A DNA stretch of 64,000 nucleotides, from assembly GCF_021213805.1 (NCBI RefSeq), contig NZ_JAJQJI010000003.1:248001-312000 (forward strand). Direction: 5' to 3'. Shown piece by piece: positions 1 through 10,163 of this stretch. Source of the DNA: Mycobacterium sp. MYCO198283 (GTDB lineage: Bacteria; Actinomycetota; Actinomycetes; Mycobacteriales; Mycobacteriaceae). Made by a program: the position numbers and the translations under genes. Every line of letters begins with the position of its first letter. Position 1 is the stretch's first letter. The notes beneath the pieces are model-generated. The model was not told where the DNA came from. It saw only the letters and a program-made list of their open reading frames with translations, and ran no database searches.

Positions 1-198
1 CTGCATCCGGGTTTCGCGGCCAGCTGGCCGGTGCTGCGCGCCGTGGCCGTGCCCCTGCGCCCGGCGACCGCCGGCCTGCCGCGGACCGTCGAGATCGAGG
101 CCGGCGTCTTCGTGTGGTGCGTGCCGGGCGACGACGTCAGCGATCCCGACCAGGATCTGCAGGCGCGCCTGCGCTCGCTGCTGCAAGCGCCGCGCTGA
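1..198 (+). CDS. mutT3: C-terminal end of a Nudix (MutT3-like) hydrolase, partial
   Basis: The first frame is open from base 1 to a TGA at 196-198 and gives the last 65 residues of a protein whose start lies outside the window. The Nudix box itself is not visible, so the name rests on context: in M. tuberculosis mutT3 (Rv0413) lies next to thiE and converges on it in the same way. MutT-type enzymes hydrolyse oxidised nucleotides. The final 62 bases overlap the convergent thiE end. Moderate confidence because the catalytic part is missing. Confidence 0.55.
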   Translation: MHPGFAASWPVLRAVAVPLRPATAGLPRTVEIEAGVFVWCVPGDDVSDPDQDLQARLRSLLQAPR

Positions 199-841
199 GC
201 GCCCGCGCGGCGGCGGCCGGGTCGTCGGCCGCGGTGATCGCGCGCACCACCACGACCCGGCGGGCCCCGGCGTCGAGCACCTCGGGCAGCCGGTCGGCGT
301 CGATCCCGCCGATCGCGAACCACGGTTTGGCCGTGCCGGTGGCCGCGGCGTGGCGCACCAGGTCCAGCCCCGGTGCCGGGCGCCCCGGTTTGGTGGGCGT
401 CGGCCAGCACGGGCCCACGCAGAAGTAGTCGCTCGGCTCGGCGATCGCCGCGGCCACCTGGGCTTCGTCGTGCGTCGAGCGGCCGGTCACCACCTCGGCG
501 CCGACGATCTCGCGTGCCACCGCCAGCGGCAGGTCGTCCTGCCCGAGGTGCAGCACGTCGGCGCCCGCGGCGCGGGCGATGTCGGCGCGGTCGTTGACGG
601 CCACCAGGGCGCCGTGGCGGGCGGCGGCGTCGGCGAGGACCGCCAGCGCGGCCAACTCCTGGCGGGCCTCCAGCGGCCCGAACCGCTGCTCGCCGGGTGA
701 CCCCTTGTCGCGCAGCTGCACGACGTCGACGCCGCCGGCCAGCGCGGCGTCGACGAATTCGGCGAGGTCCCCGCGCTCCCGGCGGGCGTCGGTGCACAGG
801 TACAACCGTGCCGACGCCAGCCGCTGCCGTGGTGTGTGCAC
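137..841 (-). CDS. thiE: Thiamine-phosphate synthase ThiE
   Basis: Joins HMP-pyrophosphate and thiazole phosphate to make thiamine monophosphate in the cytoplasm. The 234-residue TIM-barrel protein shows the family signatures: a VVQLRDKG segment near residue 40, VNDRADIA around 80, LHLGQDD near 95, GRSTHDEAQ with the phosphate-binding SxH, and FAIGGID near the C-terminus. Length fits the family. The start is a GTG at 841. It is divergent from the TPP riboswitch and thiO, and overlaps the preceding Nudix gene tail to tail. The other thi genes around it (thiO, thiS, thiG, thiD) support the assignment. Confidence 0.95.
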   Translation of the reverse strand: MHTPRQRLASARLYLCTDARRERGDLAEFVDAALAGGVDVVQLRDKGSPGEQRFGPLEARQELAALAVLADAAARHGALVAVNDRADIARAAGADVLHLGQDDLPLAVAREIVGAEVVTGRSTHDEAQVAAAIAEPSDYFCVGPCWPTPTKPGRPAPGLDLVRHAAATGTAKPWFAIGGIDADRLPEVLDAGARRVVVVRAITAADDPAAAARALSAALAAASAGAPADPGRDR

Positions 842-880
842 ACCGCGAACGCTAGCGCCTGCGGGGAGTAGCCTGGCCGC

Positions 881-972
881 ACAGGCACGGGAGTCCCGGG
901 AGCGGGGACTGAGAGTGGGCGCGGCCGTCCTTACCGTCGAACCTGATCCGGGTCATGCCGGCGAAGGGAGCG
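881..972 (+). promoter_or_regulatory. TPP riboswitch (THI element) upstream of thiO
   Basis: The conserved THI-box parts appear in order: a GGAGTCCC helix strand, the CTGAGA core (909-914), ACCTGATC (941-948), then GGGTCATGCCGGCGAAGGGA (950-969). This is the thiamine pyrophosphate aptamer. Its last strand (AAGGGAG, 964-970) is also the Shine-Dalgarno sequence for the thiO GTG at 977. Closing the terminal helix when TPP is bound should therefore hide the ribosome site, which suggests translational control of thiO-thiS-thiG. The exact 5-prime limit of the terminal helix is not certain. Confidence 0.92.
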
Positions 973-976
973 ATGC

Positions 977-1977
977 GTGAACCCAGGTGCGCTGGCCGTC
1001 GTCGGTGGCGGCGTCATCGGGCTGGCCGTCGCCCGGCGCGCCGCGCAGGCCGGCTGGTCGGTGCGCGTGCACCGCGCGCCCCAGCGCGGGGCCTCCTGGG
1101 TGGCCGGCGGCATGCTCGCCCCGCACAGCGAGGGCTGGCCCGGTGAGGACGACCTGCTGCGGATTGGGCTGGCGTCGCTGCAGCTGTGGCGCTCCGGTTT
1201 CCTCGACGGCCTGGCGCCCGAGGTCGTCACCGCGCGTGAATCGCTCGTCGTGGCCGTCGACCGCGCCGACGCCGCCGACCTGCGCACCACCGCCGATTGG
1301 CTTGCCGCACAAGGACATCCGGTGTGTTGGCGGACCGACGTCGGCGACCTCGAGCCGGCGCTGGCGTCGACCATCCGCCACGGCTTCGTCGCGCCCACCG
1401 AACTGGCGGTGGACAACCGCGCGCTCGTCGACGGCCTGGAGCGCCACTGCGAGCGGCTCGGCGTGGCGTGGGCGCCGCCCGTGGCCACCCTGGCCGACGC
1501 CGCCGCCGACGCCGACGAGGTGGTGATCGCCAACGGCATCGACGCGCCCGCGCTGTGGCCCGGCCTGGCGGTGCGGCCCGTGAAGGGCGAGGTGCTGCGG
1601 CTGCGGTGGCGGCGCGGCTGCCTCCCGGTGCCGGCGCGCGTCGTGCGCGCCCGGGTCCGCGGCCGGCAGGTGTACGTGGTGCCGCGGGCCGACGGCGTGG
1701 TCGTCGGCGCCACGCAGTACGAGCACGGCCGCGACACCGCGCCCACGGTCAGCGGGGTGCGCGAGCTGCTCGACGACGCCTGCACCGTGCTGCCCGCACT
1801 CGGCGAGTATGAGCTCGCCGAGGTCGCGGCGGGGCTGCGGCCCATGACCCCCGACAACCTCCCGATCGTCGGCCGGCTCGACCAGCGCACGCTGGTCGCG
1901 ACGGGCCACGGCCGCTCCGGCTTCCTGCTGGCGCCGTGGACCGCCGAGGCCGTCGCGCAGGAACTGGCAGGAGTGCG

Positions 1978-1981
<4 letters not shown>
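977..1981 (+). CDS. thiO: Glycine oxidase ThiO
   Basis: FAD-dependent amine oxidase that turns glycine into the imine used by ThiG to build the thiazole ring. The N-terminus has the dinucleotide-binding VVGGGVIG (residues 8-15), followed by the DAO-family WVAGGMLAP stretch and a C-terminal GLRPMTPDNLPIVG segment with GHGRSGFLLAP, typical of ThiO. 334 residues, a normal length. The GTG start is fixed by the Shine-Dalgarno sequence inside the TPP riboswitch, 6-7 bases upstream. Its TGA overlaps the ATG of thiS (ATGA), so the two are translationally coupled. Confidence 0.95.
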
Positions 1982-2928
<947 letters not shown>

Positions 2929-2929
<1 letters not shown>

Positions 2930-3702
2930 TGGCGCGCTACGTCGCCCTCGGCAGCTCCATGGCCGCCGGACCGGGCATCGCGCCCCGCGCCCCGGGATCG
3001 CCGCGGCGGGCCGGCCGGTCGGCGAGAAACTATCCGCACCTGCTCGCCGAGGCACTCGGCCACGACCTCGTCGACGTCACCTATTCCGGCGCCACCACCG
3101 CGCACGTGCTCTCCGAGCGTCGCCCCGGTGCCGCCCCCCAGGTCGACGCGCTCGACGGCACCGAGGCGCTGGTGACCGTCACGATCGGCGGCAACGACGT
3201 CGGCTACGTCCCGCTGCTGATGGCGGCCGGGCTGCCGCGGGCGCTGCGCCGGGTGCCGCTGCTGGGCGACCGGCTGCGCGAGCTGCTCAACCCGGCGGCC
3301 CGCGACGCGGCGTTGGCCGGCCTGGGCGCCGCGCTGCAGGAGGTCGGCCGGACCGTCCGGGCCCGCGCGCCGCGCGCCCGGGTGCTGTTCGTCGAGTACC
3401 TGACGCTGCTGCCGCCGCCGGGCACCGCCGCCCCGCCGCTCGCCGAGCGCGACGCCGCGCTGGGCCGCCACGTCGCGGCGGAGCTGGCCCACCACACCCG
3501 CGCGGCCGCGGCGACCACCGGCTGCGAGGTGGTGCCCGTCGCGGCCGCCAGCGCCGACCACCACGCCTGGTCGGCAGCGCCGTGGACCACCAAGCCCGGC
3601 CTGCCGGTGCCGGGCCGCCCGGCGCCGCTGCACCCCAACGCCGCCGGTATGCGGGCGGTTGCCGAACTGGTGGCCCGGCAGGTGGCGCGCACCGTGCCAT
3701 AG
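2929..3702 (+). CDS. SGNH/GDSL-type hydrolase
   Basis: Predicted esterase or lipase-like hydrolase of 257 residues. The nucleophile block is GSSMAAGPG near residue 8, a variant of GDS in which Asp is Ser, as in other actinobacterial members. The oxyanion block is IGGNDVGY near residue 86, and the final block is LHPNAAGMRAV with the catalytic His. No signal peptide is seen, so a cytoplasmic enzyme is likely. It overlaps thiG by 1 base at its ATG, so it may be carried on the thiamine transcript, but nothing shows a thiamine role. Substrate unknown. Confidence 0.85.
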
Positions 3703-3710
3703 TGGGGGCG

Positions 3711-4624
3711 ATGATCACGCTGACGGGGCTGACCAAGCAGTTCGGTGCAACGAGAGCCGTCGACGACCTCACCGTCACCGTCGAGCCGGGCGTCGTCACC
3801 GGTTTCCTGGGACCCAACGGCGCCGGCAAGTCGACCACCATGCGGCTGATCGTCGACCTCGACCGCCCCACCTCGGGCACCGCGACCGTCAACGGGGTCC
3901 GCTACCGCGACCTCACCCATCCGCTGCGCACCGTCGGCGCCCTGCTCGACGCCCGGCAGCTGCATCCCACCCGTTCGCTGCGGGCGCAGCTGCGCTGGAT
4001 CGCCGCCGCCAACCGGATCCCGGTGCGCCGGGTGGACGAGGTGCTGGGCATCGTCGGGCTCGCCGACGTCGCGGGCCGCAAGGCGGGCTCGCTGTCGCTG
4101 GGCATGGCGCAGCGGCTCGGGATTGCCACCGCGCTGCTCGGCGACCCGGGCGTGCTGCTGTTCGACGAGCCGGTCAACGGCCTCGACCCGGAGGGCATCC
4201 GGTGGGTGCGGACTTTCATGCGCAGCCTCGCCGCCGAGGGCCGCACGGTGTTCGTCTCCAGTCACCTGCTCGCCGAGATGGCCAACACCGCGGACCGGCT
4301 CGTCGTCATCGGCCGCGGCCGCCTCGTCGCCAACACGAGCATGGCCGAGTTCACCCGGCAGTCCGGCGCCGACGCGGTGACCGTCCGCAGTCCCGACGCC
4401 GGCCGCTTCGCCGCCGCCCTGTCGGACGCCGGCCTCACCGTCACCGACGGACCCGATTCCTCGCTGGTGGTGCGCGGCGCGGCGATCGACGAGGTGGGCG
4501 AGCTGGCCGCCCGCCACGGCGTCACCCTGCACGAGCTCAGCAGCCGGCAGGCGTCGCTGGAGGAGGCCTACTTGTCGCTCACCGACGCACCGTCGACTAC
4601 CGGTCGCGCGTGGTGCGGCCGTGA
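3711..4624 (+). CDS. ABC transporter ATP-binding protein, 3-prime end frameshifted
   Basis: ATPase half of an ABC-2 type exporter. Walker A GPNGAGKST is at residues 34-42, a degenerate signature SLSLGMAQR near 129, Walker B LLFDEP near 150 and the H-loop SSHLL near 184. These are intact. After YLSLTD the frame stays open with no stop and runs through the permease region into the lpqL-like gene. One base earlier in register, from 4589, the sequence reads TVDYRSRVVRP and stops at TGA 4622-4624, which overlaps the permease GTG by 4 bases as expected. A missing base around 4587-4591 (for example GCC read as GC) explains this. The ATPase core is unaffected. See findings. Confidence 0.85.
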
Positions 4625-5382
4625 CCGCGGTCGGCGACGCGCTGGCCGCCGAGCGCATCAAGCTCGCCACCACCCGCTCACCGCTGTGGTGCGCCGTCGT
4701 CGTGGCGGTGGTCTCGCTCGGCACCGCCGCCGCCCTGGGCGCGGCGGGCAGCGAGTGGACCCCGGTGACGCCGAACGACGTCGCGATGGGCCTGGCCGCG
4801 GTCGGTGTTCCGGTGCTCATGGTGGTGGCGGCGCTGACCGTCACCGGCGAGTACCGCACCGGCCTGATCCGCACCACCCTGCTCGCCATCCCGAACCGCA
4901 CGATCATGATCGGCGCCAAGGCGCTGCTCGCGGTGCTCGTGACGGTGCCCTTCACCGCGGCGCTGATGCTGCTGTCGCTGCTGGCGGCCAAGGGCCAAGC
5001 GTCCGCGGCGGGCGGGATGCTGCTCGACCTGGGGTCCGCGGCGGCGTGGCGGCCCGTCTGGGCGGTCGCCGTGTACGCCGGGCTGGCGGTGGTGCTCGCG
5101 ATCGGCGTCGCGGCGCTGGTACGGCATTCGGCGGGGGCGGTTGCCGTGCTGCTGCTGTGGCCGTTCGTTCTGGAACCGGTGCTCGCGGTGCTGCCCAGCA
5201 CCAGCGGCTGGGCGCGCCCGCTGCTGCCGTTCACCAACGCGTTCGCCTTCACCGACGTGCCGTGGCTCTATGTGACCGACGGGCTGTGGTGGGGGCCGAC
5301 GGGGTCGCTGGTGTACTTCGCCGTCGTGGCGGTTGCGGTGTTCGTCGCCGGTGCGGTCGTCGTCAACCGCCGCGACGCGTGA
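4621..5382 (+). CDS. ABC-2 type transporter permease
   Basis: Membrane partner of the preceding ATPase, 253 residues with about six hydrophobic segments. The clearest are near residues 18-40, 55-75, 98-120, 145-165, 170-190 and 220-248. The motif TGEYRTGLIRTTL after the second segment is typical of ABC-2 permeases of the drug or bacteriocin exporter type. The GTG start at 4621 forms a GTGA overlap with the expected ATPase stop, which is the best evidence for the true 3-prime end of that gene. Substrate cannot be told from sequence. Confidence 0.88.
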   Translation: MTAVGDALAAERIKLATTRSPLWCAVVVAVVSLGTAAALGAAGSEWTPVTPNDVAMGLAAVGVPVLMVVAALTVTGEYRTGLIRTTLLAIPNRTIMIGAKALLAVLVTVPFTAALMLLSLLAAKGQASAAGGMLLDLGSAAAWRPVWAVAVYAGLAVVLAIGVAALVRHSAGAVAVLLLWPFVLEPVLAVLPSTSGWARPLLPFTNAFAFTDVPWLYVTDGLWWGPTGSLVYFAVVAVAVFVAGAVVVNRRDA

Positions 5383-5396
5383 CTACGGTGGGGCCG

Positions 5397-6899
5397 GTGA
5401 CGCGTCGGGCGAAAACCGGGGCCGTGCTCCTGGCGGCGGTGGCCGTGGTGGCGGCGGGCTGTTCCCGGACCACCGCGACGCAGCAGGAGTCCGAGCCCCC
5501 GACGGCCGAGGCGGCCGGCCGGTTCGCCGACGAGCTGAGCGGCCGCGTCTCGATCGACGCGATGATGGCGCACCTGCAGTCGCTGCAAGACATCGCCAAC
5601 GCCCACGGCGGCACCCGCGCCGCCGGCACCCCCGGCTACGAGGCCAGCGTCGACTATGTCGCCACCACGCTGCGCGACAAGGGCTTCGACGTGCAGACGC
5701 CGGAATTCGACTACCGCGCCTTCACATCCGGGGAGGTGTTGCTGCGGATCGGCGGGCAGCCGGTGCCGGCGAAGGTGCTCGAGTTCAGCGCGGGCACGGC
5801 GGCCCAGGGCGTCGCCGGCCCGCTGGTGGCGGCCCCCGCGGACCAGGATCCCGGCTGCAGCGCATCGGATTACGACGGGCTGCCGGTGCGGGGCGCGGTG
5901 GTGCTCGTCGATCGCGGCACCTGCCCGTTCGCGGACAAGGAGGCCGCTGCCGCCGCGCGCGGCGCCGTGGGCCTCATCGTCGCCGACAACGTGCTCGAGG
6001 AACGGATGGGCGGCACGCTGGGCGAAGACAACACCAACGTCACGCTGCCGGCGGTCGGCGTCAGCAAGCCCGACGGTGAGCGGCTGCGGAGCCGCCCAGG
6101 CCCGGTGGAGCTGCGCGTCGACGCCACGACCTCGACGGTGCGGTCCCGGAACGTGGTCGCGCAGACGAAGACCGGCGCCACCGACAACGTCGTGGTGGTC
6201 GGCGCGCACCTGGACTCGGTGCCCGAGGGGCCCGGCATCAACGACAACGGCAGCGGCACCGCGGCCGTGCTGGAGACCGCGGTGCAGTTGGGATCGTCGC
6301 CGGAGATCGCCAACGGGGTGCGGTTCACGTTCTGGGGCGCCGAGGAGTCCGGGCTCGTCGGGTCCCGCCGCTACGTGGCGTCGCTGTCGCTGGATCAGCT
6401 GCGCGACATCGCGCTGTACCTCAATTTCGACATGCTCGGCTCCCCGAACGCGGGCTACCTCACCTACGACGGCGACCAGTCGATCCCGCCGGACGAGCGC
6501 GGGGTCGCCATCGTGCCCGAGGGGTCGGCCGGCATCGAGCGCACCCTGGCCGGCTACCTCGACCGGGCGGGCAAGCCGGCCGAGGACACCGCATTCGACG
6601 GCCGCTCCGACTACGACGCCTTCACCCGCGCCGGTATCCCGGCGGGCGGACTGTTCTCCGGCGCCGAGGACAAGATGACCGCCGACGAGGCCAAGGAGTG
6701 GGGCGGCAAGGCCGACGAGCCGTTCGACCCCAACTATCACCAGGCCGGCGACACGATCGACGCGGTCAACCGCGACGCGCTGCGCATCAACGGCGACGGC
6801 GCCGCCTACGCCGTCGGCTGGTACGCCCAATTCCTCGGCGGCCGCAACGGCGTCCCGGTCCCCGAGGACCGGGTGCGCCACCTGCTGCCGCCGTCATGA
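5397..6899 (+). CDS. lpqL: LpqL-like M28 aminopeptidase lipoprotein with PA domain
   Basis: Exported zinc peptidase of about 500 residues. The signal sequence ends in the lipobox VVAAGC, so it should be anchored to the membrane as a lipoprotein. A protease-associated domain occupies the middle (VLVDRGTCPFADKEAAA), followed by the M28 catalytic part: AHLDSVPEGPGINDNGSG (metal His and Asp), WGAEESG (Glu-Glu), NFDMLGSPN (Asp) and DPNYHQAGDT (His). The set matches Streptomyces griseus aminopeptidase and M. tuberculosis LpqL (Rv0418). In-frame GTG starts exist at 5379, 5388 and 5397. The last is preceded by GGTGGGG and gives a compact signal peptide. Its stop overlaps the next gene by 4 bases. Confidence 0.9.
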   Translation: MTRRAKTGAVLLAAVAVVAAGCSRTTATQQESEPPTAEAAGRFADELSGRVSIDAMMAHLQSLQDIANAHGGTRAAGTPGYEASVDYVATTLRDKGFDVQTPEFDYRAFTSGEVLLRIGGQPVPAKVLEFSAGTAAQGVAGPLVAAPADQDPGCSASDYDGLPVRGAVVLVDRGTCPFADKEAAAAARGAVGLIVADNVLEERMGGTLGEDNTNVTLPAVGVSKPDGERLRSRPGPVELRVDATTSTVRSRNVVAQTKTGATDNVVVVGAHLDSVPEGPGINDNGSGTAAVLETAVQLGSSPEIANGVRFTFWGAEESGLVGSRRYVASLSLDQLRDIALYLNFDMLGSPNAGYLTYDGDQSIPPDERGVAIVPEGSAGIERTLAGYLDRAGKPAEDTAFDGRSDYDAFTRAGIPAGGLFSGAEDKMTADEAKEWGGKADEPFDPNYHQAGDTIDAVNRDALRINGDGAAYAVGWYAQFLGGRNGVPVPEDRVRHLLPPS

Positions 6900-8344
6900 C
6901 CCCGCGGCGCATCGCGGCGCTGCTGCTCGCCGCGACGCTGGTCGCCGGCTGCGGCGCCGACGAACCGGCGGCTGACGCGGCGCCGCTGCCCGACCGGCTC
7001 GCCGCCCGGGTCACCGTCGACGGCATGTGGCGGCACCTGCAGGCGCTGCAGGACATCGCCGACGCCCACGGCGGCAACCGCGCCGAAGGCCGCCCCGGCT
7101 ACGACGCGAGCGTCGACTACGCCGCGAAAACGTTGCGCGACAACGGCTTCGACGTCAGCACCCCGGAGTTCAGTCACATCGTGGTGGCCGAGCGGGGCCG
7201 GCAGACGCTCACCGTGGCCGGCCGGGACTTCCCCGTCGAGCAGGCCGCGCTGCTGGTGACCACCCCGCCCGAGGGGCTGCGCGGCCGCGTCGTCCGACCC
7301 CGCCGGCCCGCGGGCTGCACGGCCGACGACTACCGCGGCGTCGCGGTGCGCGGCGCGCTCGCCGTCGTCGACGACCGCGACTGCCCGGCCGCCGAGAAGC
7401 ACCGGGCCGCCGCGGATTCCGGCGCGACCGGCCTGCTCATCGTCGGCGGCGCACCGGCGCCCGCGGACCTCTTCGGGCCGCACTACTACGACGCGCTGAC
7501 CCTGCCGGTGGCGGTGATCCGGCCCGACGCCGACGCGGCGCTGCGCCGCACGGACGGTGAGGTGGTGCTGCGCACCGAGAGCCGCACCGAGCGCACCACC
7601 AGCCGCAACGTGCTGGCGCGGACGGTCACCGGCGCGACCGACAACATGGTGGTGTTCGGCGCGCACCTCGACAGCGTGGTCCGCGGCCCGGGCATCAACG
7701 ACAACGGGACCGGGGTGGCCGCCGTGCTGGAGACCGCCGCCGCACTCGGCGCGTCGCCCGGCACGGCGAACGCGGTGCAGTTCGCGCTGTGGGGCGGCGA
7801 GGAGGCGGGCCTGTACGGGTCGACGGCCTACGTCGACGGGCTGGGTGCCCAGCGGGTCGCCGACATCGCGGTGTACCTCAACGCCGACATGCTCGGCTCA
7901 CCGAACCCCGGCTACTTCACCTACGACGGCGACCAGTCGGGCGAACCCAGCCCGACGGTCGCGCTGGGCGACGTGCCCGCCGGCTCGGCGGGCGTCGAGC
8001 GGACGTTGGCCGGTTACCTCAACCTCGCGGGCAAGCGGCCGGCCGACCAGCCGTTCGGGGTGTCCTCCGACTACAGCCCGTTCCTGCGCGCCGGGGTCGC
8101 GGTCGGCGGCGTCACCACCGGGAACGCGCAGCGCAAGACCACCGTGCAGCAGCGGCTCTGGGGCGGCGAGCACGGTGTCGCGTTCGACCCGAACTACCAC
8201 AGCGCGCGCGACACGATCGACAACGTGGACCGTGATGCGCTGGCGGTCATGGCGTCGGCGCTGGCGTTCGCGGTCGGCACCTACGCCGAGTCCACCGACG
8301 GCGTCAACGGCGTCCCGCCGCGCGGCGAGCGGTCGCGCCCCTAG
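6896..8344 (+). CDS. lpqM: Second M28 aminopeptidase lipoprotein (LpqM position)
   Basis: A tandem paralogue of the preceding gene, 482 residues, starting at an ATG that overlaps the upstream TGA. The lipobox is LVAGC near residue 18. The PA-like middle is shorter and less conserved. The zinc-peptidase ligands are all kept: AHLDSVVRGPGINDNGTG, WGGEEAGLYGS, NADMLGSPNPGY and DPNYHSARDT. Position and family match M. tuberculosis Rv0419 (lpqM), so the symbol is by context. The stop overlaps the convergent DoxX-like gene within CTAG. Two adjacent exported aminopeptidases suggest a role in processing peptides outside the membrane; substrate unknown. Confidence 0.85.
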   Translation: MTPRRIAALLLAATLVAGCGADEPAADAAPLPDRLAARVTVDGMWRHLQALQDIADAHGGNRAEGRPGYDASVDYAAKTLRDNGFDVSTPEFSHIVVAERGRQTLTVAGRDFPVEQAALLVTTPPEGLRGRVVRPRRPAGCTADDYRGVAVRGALAVVDDRDCPAAEKHRAAADSGATGLLIVGGAPAPADLFGPHYYDALTLPVAVIRPDADAALRRTDGEVVLRTESRTERTTSRNVLARTVTGATDNMVVFGAHLDSVVRGPGINDNGTGVAAVLETAAALGASPGTANAVQFALWGGEEAGLYGSTAYVDGLGAQRVADIAVYLNADMLGSPNPGYFTYDGDQSGEPSPTVALGDVPAGSAGVERTLAGYLNLAGKRPADQPFGVSSDYSPFLRAGVAVGGVTTGNAQRKTTVQQRLWGGEHGVAFDPNYHSARDTIDNVDRDALAVMASALAFAVGTYAESTDGVNGVPPRGERSRP

Positions 8345-8595
8345 GCGTTCTTGGCGGCATTGGCGCCCAGCCAGCCGCCGTAGGCCAGCAGCCCGGCCGT
8401 CGCGAGCTTGCTGCGGCCGGTGGCGTACGCCAGCCCGATCGCCGTCTCCAGCGCGCCGTTGACGTAGATGTACTGCTGGGTGTTGGTGGGGAACGCCGAG
8501 ACGGTCATCGACTCGAAGAGCTCCGGCTTGACGAAGTGCGACAGCCCGACGCCCGCGAGGGCGGCTCCGGCGAGGCGGCTCAGCGGTGCGGCCAT
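8341..8595 (-). CDS. Small DoxX-like membrane protein
   Basis: 84-residue protein with three or four short hydrophobic stretches. The pattern GVGLSHFVKPELF, then VNGALETAIGLAYATGRSK, and a terminal GGWLGANAAKN is the arrangement of small DoxX-family membrane proteins (His-Phe-x-x-Pro near the first segment and an Asn-Gly-Ala-x-Glu segment). It lies 15 bases upstream of the monooxygenase gene in the reading direction of the same strand, i.e. downstream of it, so the two may be co-transcribed. It may correspond to the membrane protein Rv0420c. Function not known. Confidence 0.7.
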   Translation of the reverse strand: MAAPLSRLAGAALAGVGLSHFVKPELFESMTVSAFPTNTQQYIYVNGALETAIGLAYATGRSKLATAGLLAYGGWLGANAAKNA

Positions 8596-8610
8596 GTCTG
8601 TCCTTCCTTA

Positions 8611-10110
8611 TCAGGCGATCGTGTAGTCGGTGAGCGGGAACTCCGACGCCTCACGCAGTGCCGCGCGGGTCGTCATGGGGCGCAGCAGCGTGGCCTCGCC
8701 GTGCGGGTTGAAGTAGTACGACCGCGCCGACGCGCAGTTCCCGGCGTTGAACACCGTCTCGCCGAGCAGTTCGGTCATCCGGTCGAGGTAGCGGGCGTTG
8801 GCGTCCTCGGTGACGTCGAACGTCGTCGCACCGCGCCGCATCACCTCGCCCAACAGCCGATCCATCAGCCGCATCTGGTATTCCATCGTGTTGAAGAAGT
8901 TCAACCCGAGGAACGCATACGGGCTCGCCAGCGACAGCAGGTTCGGGAAGCCCGGCACCGACACGCCCTGATAGGCCTGGAACCTGTTCTCCCGCCACCA
9001 CTTCCCGAGGTTGCGCCCGTCGCGGCCGATGATCTCGATCGCGGGGAAGTTCGCCTCCCACAGGTCGAAGCCGGTGGCCAGGACCAGCGTGTCGATCTCC
9101 GTGCGGGTGCCGTCGCCGTTGACGATGCCGTCGGGCTCGATGCGTGCGATGCCGTCGGTCTGCAGGTGCACGTGCGGCTTGGTGAACGTCTTGTAGTAGC
9201 TGTTGGAGAACGTCGGCCGTTTGCAGCCCAGGTCGTAGTCGGGCGTCAGCTTCTCCCGCAGCTCCGGGTCCTTGATCTGCGCGTGGCGCAACATCTTCGA
9301 CAGGTCGGTGGCGCTGACGTTGAGCCGCCGGAACGGCAGCCTCGCGTGGTGCAGACCCACGTAGATGATGAACTCGTAGATGGCGTCGGTGACCGCGCGG
9401 ATGATGCGCTGCGTCACCGGGAGCCGCGCGAACAACCGCTTGGCGAGCGTCCCGAAGCGGAAGTCGATCTTCGGCACCACCCAGATCGGGGTGCGCTGGT
9501 ACACCGTCAGGTCCGCGGCCGTCTTGGCCAGTTCCGGGATCAGCTGCACGGCGGTGGCGCCGGTGCCGATCACCGCGATGCGCCGGCCCCGCGGATCGAA
9601 GCTGTCGTCCCACGCGGTGGTGTGGATGACCTTGCCCTCGAAGTCGGCGATGCCGGGGATCTCCGGCGTGCGGGGCTGCGACAGGAAGCCGGTGGCGGTG
9701 ATCAGGTAGCGGGTGGTCAGCGTGTCACCGTCGGCGAGCGCCACCTGCCAGGTCTGCGATTCCTCGTCCCAGCGGGCGCCATCGACCACGGTGTTGAACT
9801 GGATGTGGCGCCGGACGTCGTACTTGTCGGCGACGTGATCGGCGTACTGCTTGATCTCGGTGCCGGTGGAGTACAGCCGCGACCAGTTGGGGTTCGGCTC
9901 GAAGAAGTAGGAGTAGGTGGTGGTGGGCACGTCGACCGCCAGGCCGGGGTAGTGGTTGACGTACCAGGTGCCACCCAGGTCGTCCTCGCGGTCGAGGATC
10001 ACGAAGTGGTCGATGCCGAGCCGCTTGAGCTGGATCGCCGCGCCGATGCCGGCGAATCCGGCGCCCACGATCACGGCGTCCCATCGCGCGTTCGCAGGGG
10101 TCGAAGCCAT
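8611..10110 (-). CDS. Flavin-containing Baeyer-Villiger-type monooxygenase
   Basis: NADPH-dependent flavoprotein of 499 residues. The FAD site is VGAGFAGIG near residue 15, followed by the flavin-linked DLGGTWYVNHYPG segment. The type I Baeyer-Villiger fingerprint FxGxxxHTxxW is present as FEGKVIHTTAW. The NADPH Rossmann motif is VIGTGATAV. Such enzymes insert oxygen next to ketones or oxidise sulfur and nitrogen; EthA and MymA are mycobacterial relatives. The ATG at 10110 precedes the first conserved motif by 15 residues. Its substrate is not evident. In M. tuberculosis no such gene lies in this thiamine neighbourhood, so it is an accessory insertion here. Confidence 0.9.
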   Translation of the reverse strand: MASTPANARWDAVIVGAGFAGIGAAIQLKRLGIDHFVILDREDDLGGTWYVNHYPGLAVDVPTTTYSYFFEPNPNWSRLYSTGTEIKQYADHVADKYDVRRHIQFNTVVDGARWDEESQTWQVALADGDTLTTRYLITATGFLSQPRTPEIPGIADFEGKVIHTTAWDDSFDPRGRRIAVIGTGATAVQLIPELAKTAADLTVYQRTPIWVVPKIDFRFGTLAKRLFARLPVTQRIIRAVTDAIYEFIIYVGLHHARLPFRRLNVSATDLSKMLRHAQIKDPELREKLTPDYDLGCKRPTFSNSYYKTFTKPHVHLQTDGIARIEPDGIVNGDGTRTEIDTLVLATGFDLWEANFPAIEIIGRDGRNLGKWWRENRFQAYQGVSVPGFPNLLSLASPYAFLGLNFFNTMEYQMRLMDRLLGEVMRRGATTFDVTEDANARYLDRMTELLGETVFNAGNCASARSYYFNPHGEATLLRPMTTRAALREASEFPLTDYTIA

Positions 10111-10163
10111 GCCCGAACGGTACCGCAGCGGTTTCTGCCGTCGCGTCGCTCGCCGGGCGAGCC

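Noticed and set aside
3582..6899. Apparent 1,105-residue fusion of an ABC ATPase and a peptidase
   Set aside because: The middle third is a meaningless Arg/Gly-rich frame opposite a clear permease. A one-base shift near 4588 gives the expected ends for both genes.
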